Assembly: GCA_021736945.1 (NCBI GenBank)
Contig: JAIPEX010000004.1
Location: 1 to 45,714 of the forward strand
DNA from: Halanaerobiales bacterium
GTDB lineage: Bacteria; Bacillota; Halanaerobiia; Halanaerobiales; M55B127
Direction of reading: 5' to 3'
DNA length: 45,714 nucleotides
This document shows positions 27,781-36,208 of the stretch, piece by piece. The notes beneath the pieces were generated by a model that searched no databases, had not been told where the DNA came from, and was given only the letters and a program-made list of their open reading frames with translations. The translations under genes and the position numbers were made by a program. Numbering within the stretch: position 1 is the first letter of the stretch; the number at the start of each line of letters is the position of its first letter.

Positions 27781-29556
27781 TTAAGTTTTATTTAGATAAA
27801 ATCTAAAGGTGGTTCCCTCTCCAACTTTACTATCTACTTCTATTTCACTATCATGACCTTTCACAATATGCTTAACAATAGAAAGACCAATTCCAGTGCC
27901 TCCAACTTCTTTAGATCTTGCTTTATCAACCCTATAAAATCTCTCAAATATTCTATCTTGGTCTTCTTTAGGAATTCCAATCCCTGTATCTTCAACTTCT
28001 ATATATACTTTTCCCTCTTTGTCATAGGCTCTTAAATAAATTTTACCCTTTGGTGGTGTATATTTAATAGCATTATCAATTAAATTAATCATTAGATTTT
28101 CTATCTGTGGTTTATTCATTTTAACTAAAGGTAAGTCATTTTCAAATTGGTTTATTATTTCTATATCCTTTTTACTAGCTTCACTTTGTAGAATTCTAAT
28201 TGGTTTTTCGAGAATACCATCAAGGTTCTCCGGTTTTAAGTCAAAATAATCAGCTTCTAATTCAGATAACTCTAAAAGGTCATTAATTAATAAATTTAAG
28301 CGGGTTGTTTCTTTACTTATTACCCCCACAAATTTCTTAATGGTATCATAATCTTTAATTTCATTATCTATTATGGTATCTGCATATCCTTTTATTGATG
28401 TTAAAGGCGTTTTAAGTTCATGGGAAACATTAGCAACAAAATCTTTTCTCATCTCTTCCAACTTCTTTATTCTCGTAACATCAATCAAAACTATTACTGC
28501 TCCAATAATATTACCGTTATTATCTAAAACAGTTTGAAAATTACAGTCCAAATTGATTTTTTCAGGCTTTTTAAAGGTCATTTCAGTACTATAACTGTTT
28601 TCTTCATTTAATACTTTACTTAAATATTCATCAAATTTATAGTCTCTTAATTGATTAATAAAATTTTTGCCTTCAACATTCTCACAATTAATATTAAACA
28701 TATCGCATGCTTTTGGATTCATCATTAAAATATTTTTATTAGCATCAGTAGCAATAACACCCTCATTCATACTATTTAGGATAGCACTCAGTTTGTTTTT
28801 CTCTTCAACTAGATTATCTATCTTTTTATCCAATTCAATTCCTAATCTATTATATTCTTCTACAAGCTTACCTAATTCATTATTAGAATATTTTATATTA
28901 TCAATTTTTCTTCTTTTCCCATCCACAATTTCTTTGGCCATATTTTTTATTTTCTTAAGCGGCTTAATTATCGATTTTGAAAAATACCATACTATAATAT
29001 TACTTATTACTAATAACATGATTAAAAAGAATAAATACCAATATATATCTACTCTAATAATTGTATTTATCTTTTCTAATGATTTTGCAAGTCTTATATA
29101 CATTTTATTACCATTAACATTAAAACTTGCAGCAAGATAATACATATCTTGATTTAAAGTATCACTACGGCGAGTAGAATTTCCAAAATTTTTGTCTTCA
29201 ATTACTTGTTGCACTTCAGGTCTGCCTAGATGATTATCCATTAATTCTGGCTTATACCTTGAATCTGCCAATACCCTACCTTCTTCAGCAATAATTGTTA
29301 TCCTAGTTTCTATATTACCACCGATATCTTTTACAATATTATCTAAATTTTCAGAATTATATATGTTGTTTCTAATGTTTTCATTTGACTTTAACAAATA
29401 TATATTATCTTTTAGATTTGCTTCCAATTGTTCAAGATAAAAATCCCTATAATTCAAAGTGAAAAAATAAAAAATAAGACTAAAAACAATTATCTGTATA
29501 ACAGCAAAAACAATGATTAGTTGGGTACGAAGACTTAAATTATTCCACTTTTTCAA
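27781..29556 (-). CDS. phoR: Phosphate-responsive sensor kinase PhoR
   Basis: Membrane histidine kinase of 591 residues. Two membrane helices (about 12-33 and 172-191) enclose an external sensor domain; HAMP (about 192-245), PAS (about 255-365) and the kinase core follow. The phosphorylated His379 lies in VSHELKTPLT; NLIDNAIKYTP and DTGIGIP form the ATP lid. TTG start with GGAGTGGG upstream; it overlaps phoP by 17 bases. Neighbouring phoP, pstB, phoU and a Na/Pi symporter identify the signal as phosphate. Its promoter is shared with phoP. Confidence 0.9.
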   Translation of the reverse strand: MKKWNNLSLRTQLIIVFAVIQIIVFSLIFYFFTLNYRDFYLEQLEANLKDNIYLLKSNENIRNNIYNSENLDNIVKDIGGNIETRITIIAEEGRVLADSRYKPELMDNHLGRPEVQQVIEDKNFGNSTRRSDTLNQDMYYLAASFNVNGNKMYIRLAKSLEKINTIIRVDIYWYLFFLIMLLVISNIIVWYFSKSIIKPLKKIKNMAKEIVDGKRRKIDNIKYSNNELGKLVEEYNRLGIELDKKIDNLVEEKNKLSAILNSMNEGVIATDANKNILMMNPKACDMFNINCENVEGKNFINQLRDYKFDEYLSKVLNEENSYSTEMTFKKPEKINLDCNFQTVLDNNGNIIGAVIVLIDVTRIKKLEEMRKDFVANVSHELKTPLTSIKGYADTIIDNEIKDYDTIKKFVGVISKETTRLNLLINDLLELSELEADYFDLKPENLDGILEKPIRILQSEASKKDIEIINQFENDLPLVKMNKPQIENLMINLIDNAIKYTPPKGKIYLRAYDKEGKVYIEVEDTGIGIPKEDQDRIFERFYRVDKARSKEVGGTGIGLSIVKHIVKGHDSEIEVDSKVGEGTTFRFYLNKT

Positions 29557-30229
29557 ATTTATATCCCACTCCTCTCACTGTCTTAATAAGATTTTCACCT
29601 AACTTTTTCCTTAATCTTCTTACATGTACATCAACAGTTCGGGTATCACCAGAAAATTCATATCCCCATATTTCTTTTAATAACTTATCACGAGAAAATA
29701 CCTGATCATTATTTCTAATGAAATATACTAATAAATCAAATTCTTTAGGGGTCATAGGAATTTCATTGCCATCTTTTTTTATAGTATGATTTTTAATATT
29801 TATTATAATATCTTTTAAATTAATAATTTTTTCTTCGTCTTCATCATAAGATTTTGACATTGTAATCCTTCTCAATAAGGCTTTAACTCGAGCAACTAAT
29901 TCACGCATATTGAATGGCTTGGTTATATAATCATCTGCTCCTAATTCCAATCCAATAATCCTATCTATATCTTCACTTTTTGCTGTTAACATAATAATTG
30001 GTAAATCTCCTAATTTATCATCATTTCTAATCTTTTTACATACATTTAATCCATCTATTTCAGGCAACATTAAATCTAATATTACCAAATCAATACTTTG
30101 ATCCGCTTTTTCTAAAGCTTCTTTTCCATCAACAGCTTCAATAGTTTTATATCCTTCATTTTCTAAGTTGAATTTTAATAATTCTCTGATATTTTTCTCA
30201 TCATCAACTATTAAAATACGCTTACCCAT
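29540..30229 (-). CDS. phoP: Phosphate-regulon response regulator PhoP
   Basis: OmpR/PhoB-family regulator of 229 residues: receiver domain with acceptor Asp52 (VILDLMLPEIDG), then a winged-helix domain ending RTVDVHVRRLRKKLGENLI and VRGVGYKFE. GGGAGGGGG lies upstream of ATG. It is translated with the overlapping phoR. The likely target is the hexamer array upstream of pstB. Confidence 0.92.
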   Translation of the reverse strand: MGKRILIVDDEKNIRELLKFNLENEGYKTIEAVDGKEALEKADQSIDLVILDLMLPEIDGLNVCKKIRNDDKLGDLPIIMLTAKSEDIDRIIGLELGADDYITKPFNMRELVARVKALLRRITMSKSYDEDEEKIINLKDIIINIKNHTIKKDGNEIPMTPKEFDLLVYFIRNNDQVFSRDKLLKEIWGYEFSGDTRTVDVHVRRLRKKLGENLIKTVRGVGYKFEKVE

Positions 30230-30252
30230 AGCTTTCCCCCTCCCATATAATT

Positions 30253-30276
30253 AAAGAGCCCCGATAAGGGCCCTTT
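30253..30276 (-). terminator. Terminator after the Na/Pi symporter gene
   Basis: On the minus strand AAAGGGCCC and GGGCTCTTT can form a 9-bp stem (one G-U pair) around a short loop, followed by AATTATAT. The tail is weak, so some readthrough into phoP-phoR is likely. Confidence 0.55.
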
Positions 30277-30283
30277 ACATTTT

Positions 30284-31942
30284 TTAGCTGATTCTATTTT
30301 TCTTGCGTTCAATAATACTATAAGCAATATCAGCAAATTGATCACTAATATGTTCAAGATCTTCTAAGACTTCTAGATACGCTATTCCAGCTGATGGAAT
30401 ACAGACCCCTTTATTCAATCGCTTGAGATGATCTTCTCTATATTGTAATAATATATCATCCATTTCTTCTTCGCCGGCAAATAATTTCTCGGCAAGATCT
30501 TCATTGCCGGTTTCAATAATTTCTCTTGAATCCCCTAAATAGCTTGTTACAATATCATAAGCGTTTTCTATTGATTTTATTGCTTCTTCAGAAAATTCCA
30601 GATCATTTTCAATTATATATTCAGCTAAATCAGCAATGCTATTACCATCATCACCGATACTTTCTACATCATCAACAATAGCAAAAAAACTATCTAATGT
30701 TTTAATATCTTCATCTGAAAGTGAAGTTTGTGGGATATTTGTTAAGAAAACCAACAATTCCTCTTCTATTTCATTTACAATTTCTTCTTTATGCCTAATT
30801 TTTTTAATCATCTCTGTATCTTTCTCTATTACGGCCTTTTTAGATTCTAGAATCATTTCCTCAACAATACTGTGCATTCTTGTAACTTCTTTATGAACCT
30901 GAGTCAATGCTGCTTGAGGAGTATTTAACATCCTTTCATCAATGTGGACTAGACCCCTCTCAATTGAAATATCTTCTCCAGGAATTATTTTATTTACAAG
31001 ATGAACCATAAAACCTACAAATGGCATCCAGATTAATGTATTTGTCACATTAAACAATGTATGTGTGTTAGCTAACAAACGTTCAGAACTTATTGTATTA
31101 TTAGTGACTTGGCTTACACTTCTTAATAATTCTCTTAAATGACCTGTGAAATCAGGTATAACATAAATTAATAAGATCATTATGCTAGTACCTAAAATAT
31201 TAAAGATAAAGTGTGCAGCTGCTGATTTCTTAGCAGTTTTACTTGCTCCAATAGCTGATAAGATAGCTGTTACAGTAGTACCTATATTACTACCTAACAA
31301 AATAGGAACACCAGAGTTGAAATCAATAACACCAACTGAGACTAGACCTACTAAAATACCGAAGGTAGCACTACTACTCTGGATTACAACTGTAATAGTC
31401 ATCCCAGCTAATACACCTAGAATTGGATACTTACCAAAGTTTTTCATTAGTTCAACTATGTACTGTGAATCCCTTAATGGGTTCATCGTTTCACTCATTA
31501 TATTAAGACCTAAGAAAAGAATACCAAAACCTAATATAACTTGGCCAATATACTGATATTTCTTTTTATTCGCAAATAAATATGCTATTGCACCTAAAGT
31601 AATAGCATGGAAAGCATAGTCTCCCAAATCAAAAGAAATTAACTGGGCAGTTACTGTAGTACCTATATTTGCTCCCATTATTACTCCTATAGATTGTTTT
31701 AATGTCATTAAACCAGCATTAACAAAACCTACCACCATAACCGTGGTAGCACTACTACTTTGCACAATAGAAGTTACACCTGTTCCAACCAATACCCCTG
31801 AAAAAGTATTATTGGTTAAAAACGCTAAAATGTGTCTTAACCTTTTGCCGGCTGTTTTTTGTAAACCTTCACTCATCTGTTTCATACCATAAATAAATAA
31901 GCCTAACCCCCCGGTTAGGCCAACAACCATATCAAATGACAA
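30284..31942 (-). CDS. Na+/phosphate cotransporter with C-terminal PhoU domain
   Basis: A NptA/YjbB-type membrane protein of 552 residues. Two inverted repeats in the membrane part each carry the QSSSAT signature (IVQSSSATTVMVV and VIQSSSATFGILV). The last ~190 residues form a PhoU-like helical bundle. The start is TTG 31942 with a GGGGGG run nine bases upstream. It lies directly upstream of phoP-phoR, so the cell has a sodium-driven phosphate route beside pstB. Inverted repeats flank its putative promoter region (31954-31998). Confidence 0.9.
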   Translation of the reverse strand: MSFDMVVGLTGGLGLFIYGMKQMSEGLQKTAGKRLRHILAFLTNNTFSGVLVGTGVTSIVQSSSATTVMVVGFVNAGLMTLKQSIGVIMGANIGTTVTAQLISFDLGDYAFHAITLGAIAYLFANKKKYQYIGQVILGFGILFLGLNIMSETMNPLRDSQYIVELMKNFGKYPILGVLAGMTITVVIQSSSATFGILVGLVSVGVIDFNSGVPILLGSNIGTTVTAILSAIGASKTAKKSAAAHFIFNILGTSIMILLIYVIPDFTGHLRELLRSVSQVTNNTISSERLLANTHTLFNVTNTLIWMPFVGFMVHLVNKIIPGEDISIERGLVHIDERMLNTPQAALTQVHKEVTRMHSIVEEMILESKKAVIEKDTEMIKKIRHKEEIVNEIEEELLVFLTNIPQTSLSDEDIKTLDSFFAIVDDVESIGDDGNSIADLAEYIIENDLEFSEEAIKSIENAYDIVTSYLGDSREIIETGNEDLAEKLFAGEEEMDDILLQYREDHLKRLNKGVCIPSAGIAYLEVLEDLEHISDQFADIAYSIIERKKNRIS

Positions 31943-31953
31943 GTTTAGTTGCC

Positions 31954-31998
31954 CCCCTAAATATTTAATTATATAATTTTTATTCCTGCATTTAGGGG
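31954..31998 (-). repeat. Inverted repeat ahead of the Na/Pi symporter gene
   Basis: CCCCTAAAT at 31954-31962 (plus strand) and ATTTAGGGG at 31990-31998 form a perfect 9-base inverted repeat 27 bases apart. The proximal arm contains the G run used as ribosome binding site, and a consensus TATAAT (minus strand, 31968-31973) lies between the arms. In a transcript from veg it would fold and hide the ribosome binding site; for DNA it could be an operator. Confidence 0.5.
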
Positions 31999-32008
31999 TT
32001 CAAATTTC

Positions 32009-32269
32009 CTAAATAACCCCTATTCGTTCTTTATCTTCTTTTAATTTAAGTTCTACAGAATCTGTTAAAAGGTCGGCATATGAAAAAGAAAGATGCCTTT
32101 CTTGGTCATTATCTACAACCTTTACAATAAATATATTATCATAAGTTTTGTCTAAAATACCTTCTTTATTTATTGATCTTCTTCTCCCACGATCTGCCTT
32201 AATAATAACCTCTTGCCCAATATATTGAGAAATGTTTTTCCTAATCTCACTCAAAGTATTCTTTGACAT
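32009..32269 (-). CDS. veg: Veg protein (DUF1021)
   Basis: A small conserved Firmicutes protein of 86 residues, with the family core ISQYIGQEVIIKADRGRRR and LSFSYADLLT. In Bacillus subtilis Veg stimulates biofilm matrix production and is made at high level. Here too it stands behind a full-consensus promoter. It lies after ykuK and rsmA, close to the Bacillus order rsmA-yabG-veg. GGGGGGG upstream of ATG serves as ribosome binding site. Confidence 0.93.
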   Translation of the reverse strand: MSKNTLSEIRKNISQYIGQEVIIKADRGRRRSINKEGILDKTYDNIFIVKVVDNDQERHLSFSYADLLTDSVELKLKEDKERIGVI

Positions 32270-32309
32270 AAGAGAACCCCCCCGGCTTTCTCTTTGGAAC
32301 AGCTGATAT

Positions 32310-32329
32310 ATTTGTTAAAGTTAACAAAT
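32310..32329 (-). repeat. Perfect inverted repeat in the veg leader
   Basis: ATTTGTTAA and TTAACAAAT (32310-32318 and 32321-32329) are separated by two bases, inside the veg 5' leader about 15-30 bases after the expected transcription start. It would form an RNA hairpin or a repressor site. No matching known operator was recognised. Confidence 0.6.
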
Positions 32330-32349
32330 AAGAATCTTCGCATTAGTGG

Positions 32350-32378
32350 ATTATATAAAAAATATTATTGACTGTCAA
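32350..32378 (-). promoter_or_regulatory. Full-consensus SigA promoter of veg
   Basis: TTGACA (32373-32378), exactly 17 bases, TATAAT (32350-32355) on the minus strand. Both hexamers are perfect consensus, as at the classically strong veg promoter of Bacillus subtilis. Transcription would start near 32343, leaving a leader of about 74 bases. Confidence 0.9.
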
Positions 32379-32390
32379 GTTCTAAGAAGA

Positions 32391-32870
32391 TTACTTAGTA
32401 TATTTATCAGCTACATTAGAAGCCGCATAAGAATCAGGTTTTATTAAAGCATCGTAACCACTACCTACAACCATACCTACAACTTCCTTAATTATTTCAC
32501 TACTAGGACCGTTTTCACCTACATCAATGTGGATTTCAATATCTTCCAAACCCAATGCAGAGTCCTCTAAGGAAATATAATCAGTGATTTTACTGGCTAC
32601 TTTAAGACTTCGAGATACTTCATGATAAATTCTTTTTTTAAACCCACTCTTCATCTTTACATTCTTTTTGTGATAAAAATATCTGCCACCATGACCAACC
32701 CTATAAATAACAATTGCAGTAACAAATACAGATTCTCTAAACCCAGGATGAGAATCTGTGCCAATAATCAGTTTATATTTTTGTTCTGGTTTATCCTTTA
32801 TAAAGGATAAGATACTATTATAAGTATTTTTAATATTCATTTTACCTTCGGTAGGGCTGATAAACTTCAT
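32391..32870 (-). CDS. YkuK-family RNase H-like protein (DUF458)
   Basis: 159 residues with the family features IIGTDSHPG near position 39, HIDVGENGPSSEII and GYDALIKPDSYAASNVAD. These acidic residues suggest an RNase H-like fold; the biochemical role is unknown. It begins two bases after the rsmA stop and so is translated from the same message. It replaces yabG, which follows rsmA in Bacillus. The veg promoter lies within 20 bases beyond its 3' end. Confidence 0.85.
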   Translation of the reverse strand: MKFISPTEGKMNIKNTYNSILSFIKDKPEQKYKLIIGTDSHPGFRESVFVTAIVIYRVGHGGRYFYHKKNVKMKSGFKKRIYHEVSRSLKVASKITDYISLEDSALGLEDIEIHIDVGENGPSSEIIKEVVGMVVGSGYDALIKPDSYAASNVADKYTK

Positions 32871-32872
32871 TT

Positions 32873-33766
32873 TTATCCCTCTTTTTTATTTTTTAATTCC
32901 CAAAACTTGTTACTTAATGAAACCATTTCTTCAATAGATAAATTCTCTCCTCTTATTCTCTTATCTATATTAGATTTTTTTAAACCTTCTAAAATTATAT
33001 CTTTATCTAATTTTAAATGAGGAGATAATGTAAGACTATTTTTTATATTTTTTCTTCTTAAATTAAAAATTGCTCTCACAACATCAAAAAAGAAGTTTTT
33101 GTCTTGAACTTTATAAGGGATTTCATCATAAGGTGTAAGTTTTATTACTGCAGAATGTACTGCTGGGCGAGGAATAAATGATTCTGGTTTAACTTCAAAT
33201 TTAATTTCTGTTTTATAGTGAAATTGGATAAAAACACTCAAACTACCGTAATCTTTATTACCCGGAGAAGCATTTAATCTTTTTGCAACTTCCCTTTGCA
33301 TCATAAATACCATTTCGGAAATCTTTAAAGGTGAAAAAAGTAAGTTCTCAATTATTGGAGTTGTAATATAATAAGGAAGATTTGCTATTATTTTTACTTT
33401 TTCGTTTTCCAACTTATTGTTTTCAATGAAATTATCCCAATTGACTTGGAGAATATCATCCTTTAAAATTTCTAAATTATTATAATCGTCAAACAAATCT
33501 TCTAAAATTTTAATAAATCTGGAATCCTTTTCTATAGCTAGTACTTTGCCAAGTTTGACCTCTTCTAATAAATACTGAGTTAAAGATCCTATGCCGGATC
33601 CAATTTCTATAACTTTTTCTTTGCCTTTTAAATCAGAAACCTCTATTATTTTCCTCATTATCTTATTATCAATCAAAAAGTGTTGACCTAATTTTTTATT
33701 CAATCTAATATTATATTTATTTAATATATCTTTAGTATTTGTAAAGGTTGCAATTTTTTTATCCAT
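32873..33766 (-). CDS. rsmA: 16S rRNA dimethyladenosine transferase
   Basis: Dimethylates two adjacent adenines near the 3' end of 16S rRNA during 30S assembly. KLGQHFLID, the SAM-binding VIEIGSGIGSLTQ, NLPYYITTPI and PRPAVHSAVIKL are present; 297 residues is normal. ATG follows AAGGAGAGTTAT. In Bacillus it follows tatD and rnmV; here about 9 kb of other genes separate it from tatD. Confidence 0.95.
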   Translation of the reverse strand: MDKKIATFTNTKDILNKYNIRLNKKLGQHFLIDNKIMRKIIEVSDLKGKEKVIEIGSGIGSLTQYLLEEVKLGKVLAIEKDSRFIKILEDLFDDYNNLEILKDDILQVNWDNFIENNKLENEKVKIIANLPYYITTPIIENLLFSPLKISEMVFMMQREVAKRLNASPGNKDYGSLSVFIQFHYKTEIKFEVKPESFIPRPAVHSAVIKLTPYDEIPYKVQDKNFFFDVVRAIFNLRRKNIKNSLTLSPHLKLDKDIILEGLKKSNIDKRIRGENLSIEEMVSLSNKFWELKNKKEG

Positions 33767-33867
33767 ATAACTCTCCTTACCTTAATATATATTCTCATAT
33801 TTATTCTATCATATTAACAATCATATTGTAAAATTTGATAAAAATTAACCTTTTTTAACTATCAATT

Positions 33868-34479
33868 TTATTCTAAATTTACAATTCCTTTTTTTAAACA
33901 TTTTATAAGAGCCTGAGTACGATCATTTACTGAAAGTTTTTTTAATATACTACTAACATGATTCTTAACCGTTCTTTCACTAATTACTAATTCTTCTGAA
34001 ATTGCACGATTTGTAAATCCCTGAGAAATCAATTCCATAACATCCATTTCTCTTTTAGTAAGATTATGAAACTTAAATTCCGTATTCACTTCCTTTACAC
34101 TATCATTACTAATTGTATTTACATATTTAGTAATCATACTATACAAATACTTATGATCTTTGGAAACAGAAATTTTTAAATCAATATATCTTTCTAACCT
34201 AGTATTAAAAAATACTTCTTTATTATTCAAGATAAATATATTAATTTGCTTATCAATAGCTTTAATATTCTTTACCAACTTTTCAAGTTCTTCCCGGGTA
34301 ACATCCAGGTTATTAATTAAAACTAAATCAGGAAGAAACTTTTCTAAAACTGGTATGACATGTTCATATTGGGAAATTGAAAATACCGATTTTATTTTTT
34401 CTTTATTCTTTAGCAAATGTGAAATAGCGTCTTTATATAATTTATTTTTGTCAAAAATGAGAACTTTAATTTTACTCAT
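33868..34479 (-). CDS. LuxR-type regulator with degenerate receiver domain
   Basis: 203 residues. Residues 4-125 look like a response-regulator receiver (KVLIFDKNKLYKDAISHLL; PDLVLINN), but the phosphoacceptor position is Asn56 instead of Asp, so phosphorylation is unlikely. A LuxR/GerE helix-turn-helix fills the C terminus (LTKREMDVMELISQGFTNRA with ISERTVKNHVSSILKKL). AAGGTG is six bases before ATG 34479, preferred to the upstream start at 34509. No partner kinase gene is nearby. It is convergent with nothing and lies just beyond the terminator of the cyclase gene, so its target could be that cluster or the peptide operon; this is a guess. Confidence 0.75.
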   Translation of the reverse strand: MSKIKVLIFDKNKLYKDAISHLLKNKEKIKSVFSISQYEHVIPVLEKFLPDLVLINNLDVTREELEKLVKNIKAIDKQINIFILNNKEVFFNTRLERYIDLKISVSKDHKYLYSMITKYVNTISNDSVKEVNTEFKFHNLTKREMDVMELISQGFTNRAISEELVISERTVKNHVSSILKKLSVNDRTQALIKCLKKGIVNLE

Positions 34480-34524
34480 AATTTTCACCTTTTTATATTT
34501 TACCTTCATTATATCATGTTTATA

Positions 34525-34560
34525 AAATAAAAAAAGGCTAATTCTTTTAAGAATTAGCCT
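34525..34560 (-). terminator. Strong terminator after the cyclase gene
   Basis: A perfect 12-bp stem AGGCTAATTCTT/AAGAATTAGCCT (34535-34546 with 34549-34560) is followed on the minus strand by a run of T. It ends the transcript running from butyrate kinase through the dehydrogenase and cyclase. Confidence 0.9.
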
Positions 34561-34592
34561 ACTAATTTATAAATTGTTAATAAAGACTTTTA

Positions 34593-35216
34593 TTATCTAT
34601 ATAATAGTGCTCTTACCGGAGAGGCTTCAGCGCCTTTTATCTTAAGGGGCGGAGCTATTAATTTATAATTCCCGGGCTTTATTTCTTTCAGATTAATTCC
34701 TTCTAACACAATCACATTATTTTTTAGTAATAATTTATGGACCGAAAAATCTGTAGTATCTAAACTCTCTATAGTTAAATAATCAATCCCAATAAATTCG
34801 ATCCCTGATTCAATTAAATACTCAGCTCCTTCATAATTTAAATAGACAAAATTATCTTGAAAAGTATTTTCTGAAATCATATTACTGTTTTGTGTTTTAA
34901 ATAGGATTTTGTTACTATAAAATTCTATTTTTTCTAATTCTCTTTTCCTTATCTCTTTTTTATTTTTAATTTCAATTACTTGTACATCACCTAAAAATCT
35001 TTCAGGAGATATTTCCTCAATAGTTTTACCATTTTTGATAAAATGTGATGGTGCATCTACATGTGTACCCACATGCACGCTTACTTTCATATTACTTAGA
35101 TTATAATTATCATCAATTATATTTTTTATTCTATTAAATTTTGGAATCGTATCTCCTGGGAAACTAAGCATTCCTTCTTCAATATTTAGAGAAATATCGT
35201 AAAATTTATTATTCAT
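34593..35216 (-). CDS. Cyclase/kynurenine formamidase-like hydrolase
   Basis: A metal-dependent amidohydrolase of the cyclase family (PF04199 type), 207 residues. The signature HVGTHVDAPSHF (about 49-60) gives the zinc ligands, preceded by SFPGDT. Relatives include KynB arylformamidase and isatin hydrolase. No tryptophan-degradation gene is nearby, so kynurenine is not assumed to be the substrate. GAGGAG lies nine bases before ATG 35216. It is 15 bases after the dehydrogenase gene in the same operon. Confidence 0.8.
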   Translation of the reverse strand: MNNKFYDISLNIEEGMLSFPGDTIPKFNRIKNIIDDNYNLSNMKVSVHVGTHVDAPSHFIKNGKTIEEISPERFLGDVQVIEIKNKKEIRKRELEKIEFYSNKILFKTQNSNMISENTFQDNFVYLNYEGAEYLIESGIEFIGIDYLTIESLDTTDFSVHKLLLKNNVIVLEGINLKEIKPGNYKLIAPPLKIKGAEASPVRALLYR

Positions 35217-35231
35217 CACTTCCCGCTCCTC

Positions 35232-36188
35232 TCATACAACTCTATTAACAGGTTCATTTCCTTCCAAAACAGCTATTATATCTTTAGCCACCATCTCTGC
35301 CATCTCATTTCTTGCATAGGTTGTTGCAGAGCCAGTATGCGGAGTTAAAATCACATTATCTAATTCTAATAATTCCGGATGAACTTTTGGTTCTTCTTCA
35401 TATACATCTAAACCTGCTCCAAATATTTCTTTTTGTTTGAGTGCTTCTACCAAAGCATTTTCATTAATTATTGGTCCCCGGCCCGTATTAACAACTATGG
35501 CATTATCCTTCATCTTCTCAAATTCTTTCTTATCTATTAGATGATAAGTAGAATCGTTTAAAGAAGCATTAATTGTAATAAAATCTGAATCTTTAAGTAA
35601 CTTATCTAATTTTGCAAATTTAACCCCGAATTTAGATTCTTCCGCTTGATCTAGCGGAGTTCTTTTATTATATAGGATATCCATATTAAAACCTTGGGCT
35701 CTCTTAGCAACTGCTTGACCAATTCTGCCAAAACCAATTATTCCTAAAGTTTTGCCATGAGTTTTTCGACCTAATAATAATTCTGGTCCCCAACCGTCAA
35801 ATTTTAGATTCCTTACAAATTTATCAGACTCTACTATTCTTCTAGCTGTTGCTAGTAGTAAAGTCCAAGTTAGATCAGCGGTGGCTTCCGTCAAAACTCC
35901 CGGAGTATTTGTTACAACTATATTATTTTCTTGAGCTGCCTTGAGATTAATATTGTCATATCCAACTGCATAATTAGCAATTACCTTTAAATTCTTACAT
36001 TTATTAATTATTTCCTCATCAATCTCATCGCTTAATAAAGAAACAATTGCATCTGCATTTTGAGCATGTTTTATAAGTTGTTGTTTATTAGGATTTTGTT
36101 TATCAGAAAATATACTTACCTCATGATGATTCTTTAATAATTCTATACCTATATCCGGAATCTTACGAGTTAAAAATACTTTAGCCAT
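35232..36188 (-). CDS. D-2-hydroxyacid dehydrogenase (glyoxylate/hydroxypyruvate reductase type)
   Basis: NAD(P)-dependent dehydrogenase of 318 residues. The Rossmann motif is GIIGFGRIGQAVAKRA, the active-site Arg lies in VNTGRGPIINE, the Glu in YEEEP and the His in TPHTGSAT. Closest in style to GyaR glyoxylate reductase (ANYAVGYDNIN, TWTLLLATARR). Co-transcribed with butyrate kinase and the cyclase. Which hydroxy acid it uses is not determinable here. Confidence 0.85.
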   Translation of the reverse strand: MAKVFLTRKIPDIGIELLKNHHEVSIFSDKQNPNKQQLIKHAQNADAIVSLLSDEIDEEIINKCKNLKVIANYAVGYDNINLKAAQENNIVVTNTPGVLTEATADLTWTLLLATARRIVESDKFVRNLKFDGWGPELLLGRKTHGKTLGIIGFGRIGQAVAKRAQGFNMDILYNKRTPLDQAEESKFGVKFAKLDKLLKDSDFITINASLNDSTYHLIDKKEFEKMKDNAIVVNTGRGPIINENALVEALKQKEIFGAGLDVYEEEPKVHPELLELDNVILTPHTGSATTYARNEMAEMVAKDIIAVLEGNEPVNRVV

Positions 36189-36208
36189 CTGAGACCCTCC
36201 ATTTCTGT

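Noticed and set aside
32310-32329. GlnR/TnrA site
   Set aside because: The repeat contains TGTTA and TAACA but with 4 bases between, not the 7 required.
34593-35216. Kynurenine formamidase KynB
   Set aside because: The fold matches but no tryptophan-degradation partner is nearby; a broader cyclase-family call was used.
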